Shown here: in pieces, positions 46,123-55,360 of the stretch
Layout: every line of letters starts with the position of its first letter
How positions within the stretch are numbered: the first letter of the stretch is position 1
Assembly (NCBI GenBank): GCA_018780035.1
Contig: JADMKE010000029.1
Span: 191,388-255,387, forward strand
Length of the DNA: 64,000 nucleotides
DNA from: Candidatus Sericytochromatia bacterium
Lineage (GTDB): Bacteria > Cyanobacteriota > Sericytochromatia > UBA7694
Reading direction: 5' to 3'
Translations under genes and position numbers: made by a program
Notes under the pieces: model-generated
The model's database searches: none
Told to the model about the DNA's origin: nothing
The model's input: only the letters and a program-made list of their open reading frames with translations

Positions 46123-47000
46123 CTAATAGTTGTTTTGCAAAAGCAATGCTCTGTCCCTCCATTTCTTGAGAATGCCGTCAACCCATGATGGCTCATCCTG
46201 AAATAACCTCAATGCTTTGAGTAATTCCTTGCGAAAGACTTTCTCAGAAGCAAAGAAGCGATTGTGTAAACGCTCCTGCTTGACCTGTTTCCAAAGTTTT
46301 TCTATGGGGTTCAACTGTAGGCTGTAAACAGGCAATCTGACCAACTCAATCTGTTCATTTTTTGTCAGAAAATCTCGGATAATTTGCCCTTTATGTGAAG
46401 AACCATTGTCTACAATCAGATAAATCTTACAATTGTAGCGAGTTAACAAATATTTGAGAAATTTAGCAAATTCTATTGCTTTGAGAGACTCTGCTTGTCG
46501 GAAGATAAACTGGCCCGATTTCAGCTCCAGAGCACCGAAAACCTTCTGAAGCACGTTGTTCATGTAGGCAGTACCTTTCAGCGGAATGCCTTTTTCTCCC
46601 CAGGAATAGGCATTTCGAGACCACATTTGGGCGGCAGCCGTAGGTGAGCTTACGAGCCTTACGGATGGCGACAGCACAGCAAGGTGCTCTCATCTTCGTA
46701 AAGGATGACGGCACCTTCTTTTTGCGCTTTTCTGACCAGTTTAGGCCAAGTCTCATTTTTCCATTTTTCTCTGGTAGCAATGTCCTCTCTGTGACTGAAA
46801 AGTTCCATTTTTTTGTGGCTCAAACCCAGGCCATTTAAGCGTTCAGATATGTATTTTGTTGCATACTCTTTGCCCCAGTGCTGGAGAATAAGAGATTGAA
46901 TCATAGCCGCTGTCCAGCGGCCTGATGGGTATCCATTTATTTTCTGGATGACTCTAGTCAGGTTATTGGATTGGATGAGCCATCCAGAAACCATTGCCAA
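46123..47000 (-). mobile_element. IS630-family transposase remnant
   Basis: Two overlapping minus-strand frames together make the C-terminal two-thirds of an IS630-type DDE transposase. The upstream part (47000-46659) has the winged-helix end (NGYPSGRWTAAMIQSLI) and the first catalytic Asp in ILYEDEST. The second part (46677-46123) has the second Asp (IVDNGSSHKG) and Glu (NPIEKLWKQVKQE). They are in different frames and overlap by 19 bases, and the N-terminal helix-turn-helix region (about 70 residues) is missing at 47000. I see no terminal inverted repeats or target duplication. It is inactive. Confidence 0.85.
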
Positions 47001-47202
47001 TAAAACCTATGGGGGAGACAATGAATCAGGTTTATCCGATGATGGCATCTTTTTCAAACCCTCTTTGGGGGTGGTTTATCGTCCCAGTACCAATATTGTT
47101 CTAAAATTGGATAGCAGTATGCATATACAAAAATTTAATGGGGCTACAACTATGTATCCCGAAGTTAGATTTGATGCGTCTTTTGCATTTTCAACCCAAT
47201 AA
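47001..47202 (+). pseudogene. C-terminal fragment of a beta-barrel-like protein
   Basis: A plus-strand frame ending at 47202 reads as alternating strands (IFFKPSLGVVYRPSTNIVLK, then YPEVRFDASFAFSTQ), typical of the end of an outer-membrane barrel. Its 5' part is lost at the junction with the transposase remnant near 47000. With the YfiR remnant on the other side this suggests a deleted locus. The 47203-47425 interval that follows has no recognisable gene. Confidence 0.4.
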
Positions 47203-47425
47203 ATTTGCCTGGTTGCAGACGGTGGATTTTGGGTGTACCCTGAACGGGTCTCGGGAGGATAAAATTAGACCTATTAAAAGTGAAATGCTTACAAACTTAT
47301 TGTGCCATAAAAAGAAAGGAAAAGCGAGAAACAGAATTGTATCAGTCTGGCGTCAAAATCGTTATCTTTGATTCTGTTTTTGCCATAATAAATCAAAAAA
47401 ATATTATGTTTCTCGTTATATTTTG

Positions 47426-47809
47426 ATGAATATAGAAAAATATTATCGTATTGAAGTAAAAGAGAATGAACAGTTAATTGTCATCCGAGTTCTGGGAGCT
47501 TGGAGTCTAGACGCTGTTATCCAATACAATCAAGATCTGTTGGCTACAATCAAAAAACTCAATCATCAGAATGGTTTTTCAATTTTGTATGATACAACTC
47601 AGGGCAGTATTTTAAGTGAGGAGGTCAGTGCCAAAATTATGGAAGTTGTACCAGAACTTGAACGTCTGGGTTTGAAAAAAACAGCTTTGGTCATCATAAG
47701 TGCGATCATTCGTATGCAGGCAACTCGGTTGATAAAAGAATCGGCTTTGAGTGAAAAAACACAGTACTTTGCTTCAGAAGAAGAAGCATTGGGTTGGCTT
47801 GCGCCCTAA
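47426..47809 (+). CDS. SpoIIAA-like/STAS-type small protein
   Basis: A 127-residue protein similar in layout to the one at 32484: strand (LIVIRVLGAW), helix (DLLATIKKLNHQ), FSILYDTTQG, helix (EVVPELERLG), TALVIIS and a final FASEEEALGWLAP. No catalytic motif or serine phosphosite is obvious. There is no ribosome site before the ATG at 47426. Its proximity to the FIST/MCP pair may be meaningful, since its counterpart adjoins the H-NOX gene. Confidence 0.62.
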   Translation: MNIEKYYRIEVKENEQLIVIRVLGAWSLDAVIQYNQDLLATIKKLNHQNGFSILYDTTQGSILSEEVSAKIMEVVPELERLGLKKTALVIISAIIRMQATRLIKESALSEKTQYFASEEEALGWLAP

Positions 47810-47908
47810 TCAACATAATCAACGACTCTATTTGATGATGTGATAGAAATAGCGAGCGAGGGCTTAGCTGCTCTCATTTTTCACAATATTTACAGAAACA
47901 GGAAAAAC

Positions 47909-48211
47909 ATGATTACCTTTGGTCTGAACTACGACGTAAAAGATGAGTTTATTCCCCAATTTTTGGGTGTCGCCAATCAGGTTTTGGAGATGATGCCCAG
48001 CCTCGAAGGGCATGTGAAAACTGCGCTTTATTCAGACGTCAATAGCCCGAACTCCTATTTGATCTACTCAGAATGGGAAAACGACGCCGCTTTTCGAGAG
48101 TTTATGAAGTCAGAGGCCTTTAAAGGGGTTCAAAATATGACCCGCGACATGCTCTTAAACCGACCCAAACACAAAATTTATGAAACCAAAAACATGGAGC
48201 GGCCTGCTTAA
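47909..48211 (+). CDS. ABM-like (dimeric alpha/beta barrel) protein
   Basis: A 100-residue protein of the antibiotic biosynthesis monooxygenase fold: VKTALYSDVNSPNSYLIYSEWENDAAFREFMKS carries the typical SEW-x5-F pattern. Such proteins act as small oxygenases or haem-degrading or stress proteins; the substrate is unknown. The ATG at 47909 has AGGA eight bases upstream and is preferred to the longer frame from 47840. Confidence 0.75.
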   Translation: MITFGLNYDVKDEFIPQFLGVANQVLEMMPSLEGHVKTALYSDVNSPNSYLIYSEWENDAAFREFMKSEAFKGVQNMTRDMLLNRPKHKIYETKNMERPA

Positions 48212-48227
48212 TTTGTTCTAACCGTCT

Positions 48228-49607
48228 CTACATTGCGGTTTTGGGTACCTGCATGGTCACGCAGTGAACCGCCCCGCCACTGACAATCCAACTGTCGGAG
48301 GGAATCCATTTGACCTGATAACCGGCTGATTGATACACCTGTGCCACCGCTTGTTCATAAGCATTGAGCCGTTCTGCATCCGGGTAAATGCCGTTTGCAG
48401 GTAGATTTTTGTATTGGGGCAAAAGGGCGGTGCCATTGACCAAAAGAGAATTGGTATAACTTCTGACCAATAAATTACCCTGGTAAAGCATGGGGGCAGG
48501 CATGGGCAGGCGCAAGATCTTGAGATCGGGAATGGCCGTTTTGGCTTTCTGAGCCAGACTCTCGGGCATTTCTTGGCCAGAGGCATCTTGTCCTGTGGCC
48601 TGCTCATCAAGAAAGGCTTGGATCACGCGGGCCTGTGTTTGCTCCAAAACAGGCAGTTGCTGGATCGTGGCATCACTGAGTTGGTGTACCAAGAGGGTTT
48701 TTTCGTCTAAAAATTTGGCCCACATATCTATATGACCGGTGGCTTCTCCAGGCAGAGCATTGACAAAAACGCTTTGCTGGCTGAGTTGGCTGGCAAACTC
48801 ATTGATAATATCACTCTCATTGTTCAAGGGACGACTGTTGCGAAAAACCTGGCCCAAATTTCGCTCAACCACACTGCGAGAGGAGAAACAGAGGGCCTGG
48901 GTGCACATCAGATTTCCCCCTTCCAGGGCCAAAGAGAGTTGGCTGGTAAACACCGTTTTTTCTGTTAATGGGCCCAAAGGGGAGTTTAAAATTCGTGAAA
49001 GCGAAGCGGGAACGCGATCGTCTTGACGCCGATCGGGATAATAAAAGCTGTTCAGCAGTTTGTAGTCCAGTTTGGGCCCCGAATATTCTGGCGTGGGCAA
49101 GGTGGCCAAAGGCCCATAATCCCGGCTCCAAACGCTGTCGGTGGCCAAAGGCAGAGCGACAAATTTTTGCGCCAGTGGAAAAATCCCCAAAGGTGAAAGT
49201 GTAAATTGCAAGGCCTGTTCGGTCTGTTTGGCCAGATTGGCATCGGTCCCCAACATCCAAACATCACTTTGGGCCTGGATCAGGGCCTGTAAAAGGGGTA
49301 AGCCATTGCTGTCTGCCATCACCCGATCAGAGACAATCACAGCCTGGGTGGGCATGTATTCTGGCGGCAAATAAAAGCGATTTTGCTGGGGCAAATTAAA
49401 TTGCTGAGGGCGGCAGGCCGGATTGCCTGGCGGACAGTGCAAGCGGCCCGGAGGTGGCGAATTGTTTTGGGCCAGTGTCTGCAGTGGATTTTGGGAAAGC
49501 ACCGGGTCAAAGGTTTGGCAAGCTGAGAGCAATAACGCAGCACAAACCCCTGATAGGATAAAGGTGGGCTGTGATCGTTTGCGATCGCGCTGTACAGGCA
49601 TGAACAC
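48228..49607 (-). CDS. Agmatine/peptidyl-arginine deiminase-like lipoprotein
   Basis: A 459-residue protein with a lipoprotein signal (hydrophobic to residue 30, lipobox LSAC). The mature part matches the agmatine deiminase/PAD fold (PF04371): WSRDYGP, ALEGGNLMC, GHIDMWAKF and a C-terminal catalytic Cys in GGAVHCVTMQVP. The core catalytic residues therefore look present. Export as a lipoprotein is unusual for agmatine deiminase and closer to secreted PAD. A GTG at 49607 (AAGGAAAT upstream) and an ATG at 49601 are both possible starts. Confidence 0.82.
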   Translation of the reverse strand: MFMPVQRDRKRSQPTFILSGVCAALLLSACQTFDPVLSQNPLQTLAQNNSPPPGRLHCPPGNPACRPQQFNLPQQNRFYLPPEYMPTQAVIVSDRVMADSNGLPLLQALIQAQSDVWMLGTDANLAKQTEQALQFTLSPLGIFPLAQKFVALPLATDSVWSRDYGPLATLPTPEYSGPKLDYKLLNSFYYPDRRQDDRVPASLSRILNSPLGPLTEKTVFTSQLSLALEGGNLMCTQALCFSSRSVVERNLGQVFRNSRPLNNESDIINEFASQLSQQSVFVNALPGEATGHIDMWAKFLDEKTLLVHQLSDATIQQLPVLEQTQARVIQAFLDEQATGQDASGQEMPESLAQKAKTAIPDLKILRLPMPAPMLYQGNLLVRSYTNSLLVNGTALLPQYKNLPANGIYPDAERLNAYEQAVAQVYQSAGYQVKWIPSDSWIVSGGAVHCVTMQVPKTAM

Positions 49608-49753
49608 GGTCGGATTTCCTTCCTGGAACTGAGATTAAATTCAGCATAACAGCTGCTTTTGGGCTTTTGCTTAGATTTAATGAACTGCATGCTGCTTGCA
49701 TTGCAAAAGTAGGTACAACGTTGTGAATCTGTTATAGTTCTGAAATACAAAGT

Positions 49754-49767
49754 TTGATTCAGATCAA
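49754..49767. promoter_or_regulatory. Perfect FNR box upstream of the cbb3 operon
   Basis: TTGATTCAGATCAA matches the FNR/Anr consensus in every fixed position and extends to a 16-base palindrome. It lies 74 bases before the ccoI start at 49841. No consensus -10 sits at the ideal 32-base distance, so its exact position relative to the transcription start is uncertain. Confidence 0.75.
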
Positions 49768-49840
49768 AAATGGCTTTGATGCAGGGCAGAGACGCTTTCT
49801 GTATTTTCCCATAAACTCAAGGTGTAAAGAGGAAAAATCC

Positions 49841-52216
49841 ATGTCCATTCAACCTGCACTGATACCGAGTCCGTCCCAGCCCAAAACCAGCTGTCAGCAC
49901 TGTTCTTTGCCGATTCCTTCGGATCTTTTGTCCAAGGGAGAGGTCTTTTGCTGCAATGGCTGCCAACAGGTGTATGGGATTTTGCAGGCCGCAGGTCTGG
50001 GGGACTATTACCGTATCCGCAGCCAGGCCGTGAGTATTCGCCAACCGCTTTCCGCCCCTGCCCGCACGCAAAGTTATACCTACCTCGATGATCCCGCCTT
50101 TACCACCCCTGATTTTAATTGTGATGGCAGCAAGACCCTGGAATTTTACATCGAAGGGGTTCATTGCGCGGCCTGCGTCTGGCTGATTGAAAAGCTGCCG
50201 GAATTGCTGCCAGACGTCAAATCTGCCCGCTTGAATTTGGGCAATGCCATGGCCACCATTACCGTTCCTGCCACTGGCAATTTTGCCCCTGTGGCAGCCG
50301 CGATTGAAGAATTTGGCTATAAACCCTACGCGGTCAAAAATCACCGTGAAGCCGAGGCCCACCGCCAACGGGAGAACCAATCCCTGTTGATGCGTATCGG
50401 TGTGGCCGCTTTTTCGGCCGGAAACCTGATGATTCTCTCCGTTGCCCTCTACTCTGGCCTGGAAGGCGGCTTGGCTCGCTATTTTTCCTGGTTGGCGCTG
50501 CTGTTGGTCCTGCCCGCTCTGACCTATAGCGCACAGCCTTTTTACAAAGCTGCTTGGCACCGGCTCAAGCTGCGCGAAATCTCAATTGATGTACCGATCG
50601 CTTTTTCGTTGCTGGTGGGTTTGGGCGCAGGGATTTGGCAAACCTTGACCCAGCAAGAAACCTATTACGATTCTCTGGCTATGTTGGTCTTTTTATTGCT
50701 GCTCAGCCGCTATGCCCTCAACCGGGTACAGCAACGTGTGGCCGCCACTCACCCCCTGCTCTCTTTCTTTGAGCATCAGGTTATTCAAGTCTGGTCAGAT
50801 GAACAGGCCCAGTTTTATTCCCTGCCTGTTTCTCGTTTGCAAGCAGGCATGCGGATCCAGGTTCAACCCGGTGAGCGCCTGCCGGCCGATGGCGAGGTGG
50901 TGGCCGGAGAGTCGGCTGTGGATATGTCGCTTTTAACCGGTGAAACCTATCCCCAGACCGTCAACGTCGGTAGCTTGGTCTATGCTGGCACCCGCAATGA
51001 GTCAGGTCTCTTAGAGATTCATGTCAGCGCCTGTGGTGAAGACACCAAAATGGCAGGCATCTTGCGCAAAACCCACAGCAATTTGCTCAACCGCACCCCG
51101 ATTGTGGCTCTGACTGACAGACTTTCCCGCCGTTTTATGATCGGCGTGCTGCTGGCTGCAACCGGCATCTTTCTCTGGCAAGGTTTGAGCCACGATGCCC
51201 TGACCCGCGCCTTGGCTTTGATCATAATTTCTTGCCCCTGTGCCCTGGCCTTGGCCACCCCCTTGGTGATGAATATCGCGATCAAACGGGCCTTTGCCCG
51301 GGGCTTTTTGATCAAAAATGCCGCCAGTTTGGAAGTCTTGCCCAAACTCAAAACCCTGATTTTTGATAAAACTGGCACCTTGACCGAGGGCCGGTTTCAG
51401 GTTTTAAAAAGTGATGAACTCAGCTCCGAAGCCCGTTTGGCCATTGTGGCCTTGGAAAGCCAAGCCGCCCACCCCGTGGCCCAGGCCCTGGTAAGGCATT
51501 TTGCTTCTAACACGCCCCTGCCTGAGGTGACCGCGTTTGAGTCCCTCAATACCGGCGGTGTACAAGGCCGCATCGATGGTCAGCTCTGGCAGATTATCCC
51601 CTCACAGGCCCAAAGTGAGTTTCAGGTATCGGCGCAGCCACTGACCCAGTTAGAAGTTTATAAAAACAGTCAATTACAGGCCCAAATCTGGCTGGGTGAC
51701 CGCATTCGGGTTGACGCTCGCGAAACTCTGGGCCAATTGCGTGAAAAAGGTTATACCCTGGTTTTGCTCTCGGGCGACCAGCGCGAAGCCTGTGAGCAGG
51801 TTGCTGAAGCCGTGGGCATCGACCGGGTCTATTCACGGGTTACGCCCGAAGAAAAAGAACAGATCTTAAAACAATTTGAAGCCCCCGCCATGATTGGCGA
51901 TGGCGTTAACGATATCCTGGCGCTCTCAGCGGCCCGGTTGGGGATTTCGGTACAGGGTGGGGTCGAAGAAAACTTACAAACGGCTGATGTCCACCTCGCT
52001 GAAGCGGGGGTGGCACAAATCCCCGCTTTAATAGAACACGCAATCAAAACCGGCAAGCTGGTCAAGCTTTGCCTTAGTTTTTCCCTCTTTTATAACCTGA
52101 TCAGCCTCACGGCCGCCGTGATGGGTTGGGTAACCCCCTTATACGCGGCCATTCTCATGCCCGTTAGTTCGTTGACGATTGTGACCCTGGCCGTGCTTGG
52201 AGGCAAAAAATTATGA
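49841..52216 (+). CDS. ccoI: Copper-transporting P-type ATPase CcoI/FixI
   Basis: A 791-residue P1B ATPase that supplies copper for cbb3 oxidase assembly. An N-terminal Cys-rich ribbon (CxxC at 18-21 and CCxxC at 37-41) is followed by an HMA-type CAAC at 109-112, the TGE actuator motif (TGETYP), the CPC copper site at 465-467, the phosphorylation motif DKTGT at 509 and GDGVNDILALS. The ATG at 49841 follows AAGAGG; a longer frame from 49754 overlaps the FNR box. Its stop overlaps the ccoS start as ATGA. Confidence 0.92.
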   Translation: MSIQPALIPSPSQPKTSCQHCSLPIPSDLLSKGEVFCCNGCQQVYGILQAAGLGDYYRIRSQAVSIRQPLSAPARTQSYTYLDDPAFTTPDFNCDGSKTLEFYIEGVHCAACVWLIEKLPELLPDVKSARLNLGNAMATITVPATGNFAPVAAAIEEFGYKPYAVKNHREAEAHRQRENQSLLMRIGVAAFSAGNLMILSVALYSGLEGGLARYFSWLALLLVLPALTYSAQPFYKAAWHRLKLREISIDVPIAFSLLVGLGAGIWQTLTQQETYYDSLAMLVFLLLLSRYALNRVQQRVAATHPLLSFFEHQVIQVWSDEQAQFYSLPVSRLQAGMRIQVQPGERLPADGEVVAGESAVDMSLLTGETYPQTVNVGSLVYAGTRNESGLLEIHVSACGEDTKMAGILRKTHSNLLNRTPIVALTDRLSRRFMIGVLLAATGIFLWQGLSHDALTRALALIIISCPCALALATPLVMNIAIKRAFARGFLIKNAASLEVLPKLKTLIFDKTGTLTEGRFQVLKSDELSSEARLAIVALESQAAHPVAQALVRHFASNTPLPEVTAFESLNTGGVQGRIDGQLWQIIPSQAQSEFQVSAQPLTQLEVYKNSQLQAQIWLGDRIRVDARETLGQLREKGYTLVLLSGDQREACEQVAEAVGIDRVYSRVTPEEKEQILKQFEAPAMIGDGVNDILALSAARLGISVQGGVEENLQTADVHLAEAGVAQIPALIEHAIKTGKLVKLCLSFSLFYNLISLTAAVMGWVTPLYAAILMPVSSLTIVTLAVLGGKKL

Positions 52217-52353
52217 ATATCTTAATCCTGACTGTGCCGATGGCGATCCTGATATCTGCTGCTTTCGCAGGCGCTTTTCTCTGGGCGGTCAAATCGGGAC
52301 AGTTTGAAGATTTGGAAACTCCGTCTCATCGGGCTCTTTACGATGAGAAATAA
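52213..52353 (+). CDS. ccoS: cbb3 oxidase maturation protein CcoS
   Basis: A 46-residue protein with one membrane helix (LTVPMAILISAAFAGAFLWAV) followed by the family's SGQFEDLETPSHRAL motif. CcoS is needed for cofactor insertion into the oxidase. It overlaps ccoI by four bases. Confidence 0.9.
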   Translation: MNILILTVPMAILISAAFAGAFLWAVKSGQFEDLETPSHRALYDEK

Positions 52354-52377
52354 TGTTGAGTATTTAGATAGAAAGGT

Positions 52378-54597
52378 ATGGACGAGCGAACGAAAATGAA
52401 ATCGGAATCGCATTCTGGCTTACCGAACTCGTCGGTGCTTGATGTAGATTCAACCGGACAGGTTGAATCCTTTGAGTACGATGACAAGGTAGTCAAATAT
52501 TTTGTAGTGGCCACAATGGTATGGGCCTTTGTGGCGTTTCTGCTCGGGATCGTGATTGCTTTTCAGCTTGCCGATTGGCGTCTGAATTTTAATCTGCCCT
52601 GGCTGACTTATGGTCGCCTGCGTCCGCTGCACACCAACGCAGCGATTTTTGCCTTTGCGGGCAATGCTATATTTGCGGGGATTTATCATTCCTCGCAACG
52701 ATTGTTAAAAACCCGGCTGTTTAACGACCTATTGAGCCGCGCTCACTTTTGGGGCTGGCAGCTGATTATCGTCTCAGCAGCTGTGACCTTGCCTTTGGGG
52801 ATAACCATGGGCAAAGAATATGCTGAGCTTGAATGGCCCATCGACATCGCAATTACCGTTGTCTGGGTCATTTTTGCTGTGAACTTCTTCGGTACCCTGT
52901 TTAAACGCCGGGAACGCCATATTTACGTGGCAATCTGGTTCTATATCGCCACGATCGTCACCGTGGCCATTTTGCACATCGTTAACTCCCTTGAATTCCC
53001 CGTCAGCTTTCTCAAAAGCTACCCGGTCTTTGCTGGGGTACAAGATGGGCTGATTCAGTGGTGGTATGGTCACAACGCCGTGGCCTTCTTCCTGACCACC
53101 CCTTTCTTGGGCCTGATGTACTATTACATGCCCAAAGCTGTGGGTCGTCCGGTTTATAGCTATCGCCTCTCGATTGTTCACTTCTGGGCTTTGGTCTTTC
53201 TGTATATCTGGGCCGGTCCTCACCATCTGTTGAACACCGCATTGCCTGAATGGTCTCAGACTGTCGGCATGGTCTTTTCACTGATGCTCTGGGCACCCAG
53301 TTGGGGTGGGATGATCAACGGTTTGCTGACCCTGCGTGGGGCCTGGGACCGGTTGCGCACCGACCCGATTCTCAAATTTTTGGTGGCCGGTGTGACCTTT
53401 TACGGCATGTCGACTTTTGAAGGCCCCCTGCTCTCCATCAAAGCGGTTAACTCCCTGAGCCACTATACCGACTGGACCATTGGTCACGTCCATGGTGGTA
53501 CTTTGGGTTGGAACGGCCTCTTGACCTTCGGGATGTTGTATTATCTGGTTCCCAAACTCTGGAACACCAAACTCTACAGCGAAAAACTCGCCAATGCCCA
53601 CTTCTGGTTGGGTGTGACCGCCACCGGGATCTATATGATCTCCATGTGGGCCGCCGGGATTACCCAAGGCCTGATGTGGCGTGCAATTAACGCCGAAGGC
53701 AAATTGACTTACCCTGACTTTATCGAAACCGTGACCCGGATTGTGCCCCTGTACTGGGTGCGCGGTGTGGCCGGTTTGCTTTTCTTGATCGGCTATTGTC
53801 TGTTGTTGTTCAACCTGGTCAAAACCATCCAGGGCGGTCAAAAAGATCACGTGGTCAAAGACAGTGCCGCCAAACTGCCCTCTTTCACCAAGATCAATGC
53901 CCAATTGATGGGCTCCAAACACCGCCTGCTCGAAGGTCTGCCTGCTGTTTTCACAGTTCTGACTGTGATCGCCATTTTGGTCGGTTCTGTGATCGAATTG
54001 GTGCCGGCTTTGACTGTACAGGAATTCATTCCTGTTAAAAGTGCCATGCGCACCTATTCTCCGCTGGAATTGACCGGACGTGATTTGTATGTGCGTGAAG
54101 GCTGTTATGTTTGTCACTCTCAACAAATTCGCCCCATGGTGGCTGAAACCCTGCGTTATGGCAAACCCAGCACCCTTGAAGAGTCGATGTATGATCGGCC
54201 TTTCCAATGGGGTTCTCGCCGGGCGGGTCCTGATTTGGCCCGTGTAGGTGGAAAATACCCCGACAGCTGGCATTACCGCCACATGCTCAACCCCCGCGAT
54301 ATCGTGCAGCAGTCGATCATGCCCAATTATGGTTGGATGGCTGAAAATGCCGCCGATTATGCCAGCATGTCAGCCAAACTGGGTGTCATGAAAAAACTCG
54401 GCGTACCTTATACCGATGAACAAGTCAAAGACGCAGAGAAAAATGCCAAGATCCAAGCTGCTGCGATTGCAGCCAATCTGGCCAAAGAAGTCGGCGTCAA
54501 AGCCGCTGATGTCCAAGACAAAGAGATTGTGGCCATGATTGCCTATCTGCAACGTCTGGGCAAAACCGCAGAAGTGGAGGTTGCATCTGCCAAATGA
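52378..54597 (+). CDS. ccoNO: cbb3 oxidase fused subunits I and II (CcoN-CcoO)
   Basis: A 739-residue fusion. Residues about 35-490 are CcoN with twelve membrane helices and the haem/copper histidines in RPLHTNAAIF, YGHNAVAFF, GPHHLLN and HVHGGTLGWNG. Residues about 515-739 are CcoO with one membrane anchor (VFTVLTVIAILVGSVIELV) and one c-type haem motif CYVCH (576-580) plus a distal Met. The two are separate genes in most bacteria. The C-terminal tail is long and alanine/lysine-rich. ccoQ overlaps its stop. Confidence 0.95.
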   Translation: MDERTKMKSESHSGLPNSSVLDVDSTGQVESFEYDDKVVKYFVVATMVWAFVAFLLGIVIAFQLADWRLNFNLPWLTYGRLRPLHTNAAIFAFAGNAIFAGIYHSSQRLLKTRLFNDLLSRAHFWGWQLIIVSAAVTLPLGITMGKEYAELEWPIDIAITVVWVIFAVNFFGTLFKRRERHIYVAIWFYIATIVTVAILHIVNSLEFPVSFLKSYPVFAGVQDGLIQWWYGHNAVAFFLTTPFLGLMYYYMPKAVGRPVYSYRLSIVHFWALVFLYIWAGPHHLLNTALPEWSQTVGMVFSLMLWAPSWGGMINGLLTLRGAWDRLRTDPILKFLVAGVTFYGMSTFEGPLLSIKAVNSLSHYTDWTIGHVHGGTLGWNGLLTFGMLYYLVPKLWNTKLYSEKLANAHFWLGVTATGIYMISMWAAGITQGLMWRAINAEGKLTYPDFIETVTRIVPLYWVRGVAGLLFLIGYCLLLFNLVKTIQGGQKDHVVKDSAAKLPSFTKINAQLMGSKHRLLEGLPAVFTVLTVIAILVGSVIELVPALTVQEFIPVKSAMRTYSPLELTGRDLYVREGCYVCHSQQIRPMVAETLRYGKPSTLEESMYDRPFQWGSRRAGPDLARVGGKYPDSWHYRHMLNPRDIVQQSIMPNYGWMAENAADYASMSAKLGVMKKLGVPYTDEQVKDAEKNAKIQAAAIAANLAKEVGVKAADVQDKEIVAMIAYLQRLGKTAEVEVASAK

Positions 54598-54758
54598 AAT
54601 CACAAGTACTGGCTTATTACAATATGCCTGATCTGAGTAATCTCGGCCTGATCATCTTCTTGACCGTGTTTGTGGGAATGTTATTCTGGGTTTTCCAGCG
54701 CTCTCGCAAGCCGTTCTACGACCATCTGGCCGCATTGCCTTTGCAGGAGGACACCTAA
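54594..54758 (+). CDS. ccoQ: cbb3 oxidase small subunit CcoQ
   Basis: A 54-residue single-helix protein (LGLIIFLTVFVGMLFWVFQ), followed by RSRKPFYDHLAALPL, typical of CcoQ. It overlaps the end of ccoNO by four bases (ATGA). Confidence 0.85.
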   Translation: MKSQVLAYYNMPDLSNLGLIIFLTVFVGMLFWVFQRSRKPFYDHLAALPLQEDT

Positions 54759-54759
54759 A

Positions 54760-55356
54760 ATGAGTCATGATCACGATAAATTAGAGCGCGATCCATTGAC
54801 CCAGGATCCCATGCTCAATCACGAATATGATGGGATACGCGAGTTGGACAACCCCCTGCCTGGCTGGTGGTTGGGTACCTTTTATATCACCATCGTCTTT
54901 GCCGCCTTTTATTTCACCTGGCATCAGATTGTCGGCGACGGCCATCTGGTCCAAGCCAGTTATGAAAAAGAATGGGCTGCAGTTCAAGCCGCTGACCAAG
55001 CCAAAGCTGCACAGCAAATGGCCTCGATCAGCGATGAAGCGCTGCTTAAAGCCAGCAAAGACACCGCAACATTGGCCGCAGCCAAGGACAAATACACCAG
55101 CACCTGCGCCAGTTGCCACGGCCCCGATGGGGGGGGCTTAATTGGCCCCAACCTGACCGATGATCACTGGATCAATGGCGATGGCAAACCCATGGCTATT
55201 TATAAAGTGATCAAAGAAGGCGTGACCGCAAAAGGCATGCCCGCCTGGGGACCCGTGCTCTCTGAGGGAGACAATTTTAAGCTGGCCGCTTATATTGTTT
55301 CACTTAAAGGCAGCAAAGCCACGAATCCCAAGGCTCCTCAAGGAGTGAAATACTAA
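54760..55356 (+). CDS. ccoP: cbb3 oxidase subunit CcoP with one haem c
   Basis: A 198-residue subunit with the N-terminal FixP_N domain (HEYDGIRELDNPLPGWW), one membrane helix and a single cytochrome c domain with CASCH and a Met ligand in GMPAWG. Most CcoP proteins have two haem c domains; here the other is missing, with only a helical spacer (about 70-110). AGGAGG lies nine bases before the ATG. It is followed four bases later by ccoG. Confidence 0.92.
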   Translation: MSHDHDKLERDPLTQDPMLNHEYDGIRELDNPLPGWWLGTFYITIVFAAFYFTWHQIVGDGHLVQASYEKEWAAVQAADQAKAAQQMASISDEALLKASKDTATLAAAKDKYTSTCASCHGPDGGGLIGPNLTDDHWINGDGKPMAIYKVIKEGVTAKGMPAWGPVLSEGDNFKLAAYIVSLKGSKATNPKAPQGVKY

Positions 55357-55360
55357 GGTT

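Noticed and set aside
46463..46780. 105-codon frame inside the transposase remnant
   Set aside because: It is the third frame of the same strand; catalytic residues lie in the other two frames.
53278..54282. 334-codon open frame antisense to ccoNO
   Set aside because: Low-complexity His/Gln/Gly-rich product of the reverse strand of a membrane protein gene; no initiation signal.
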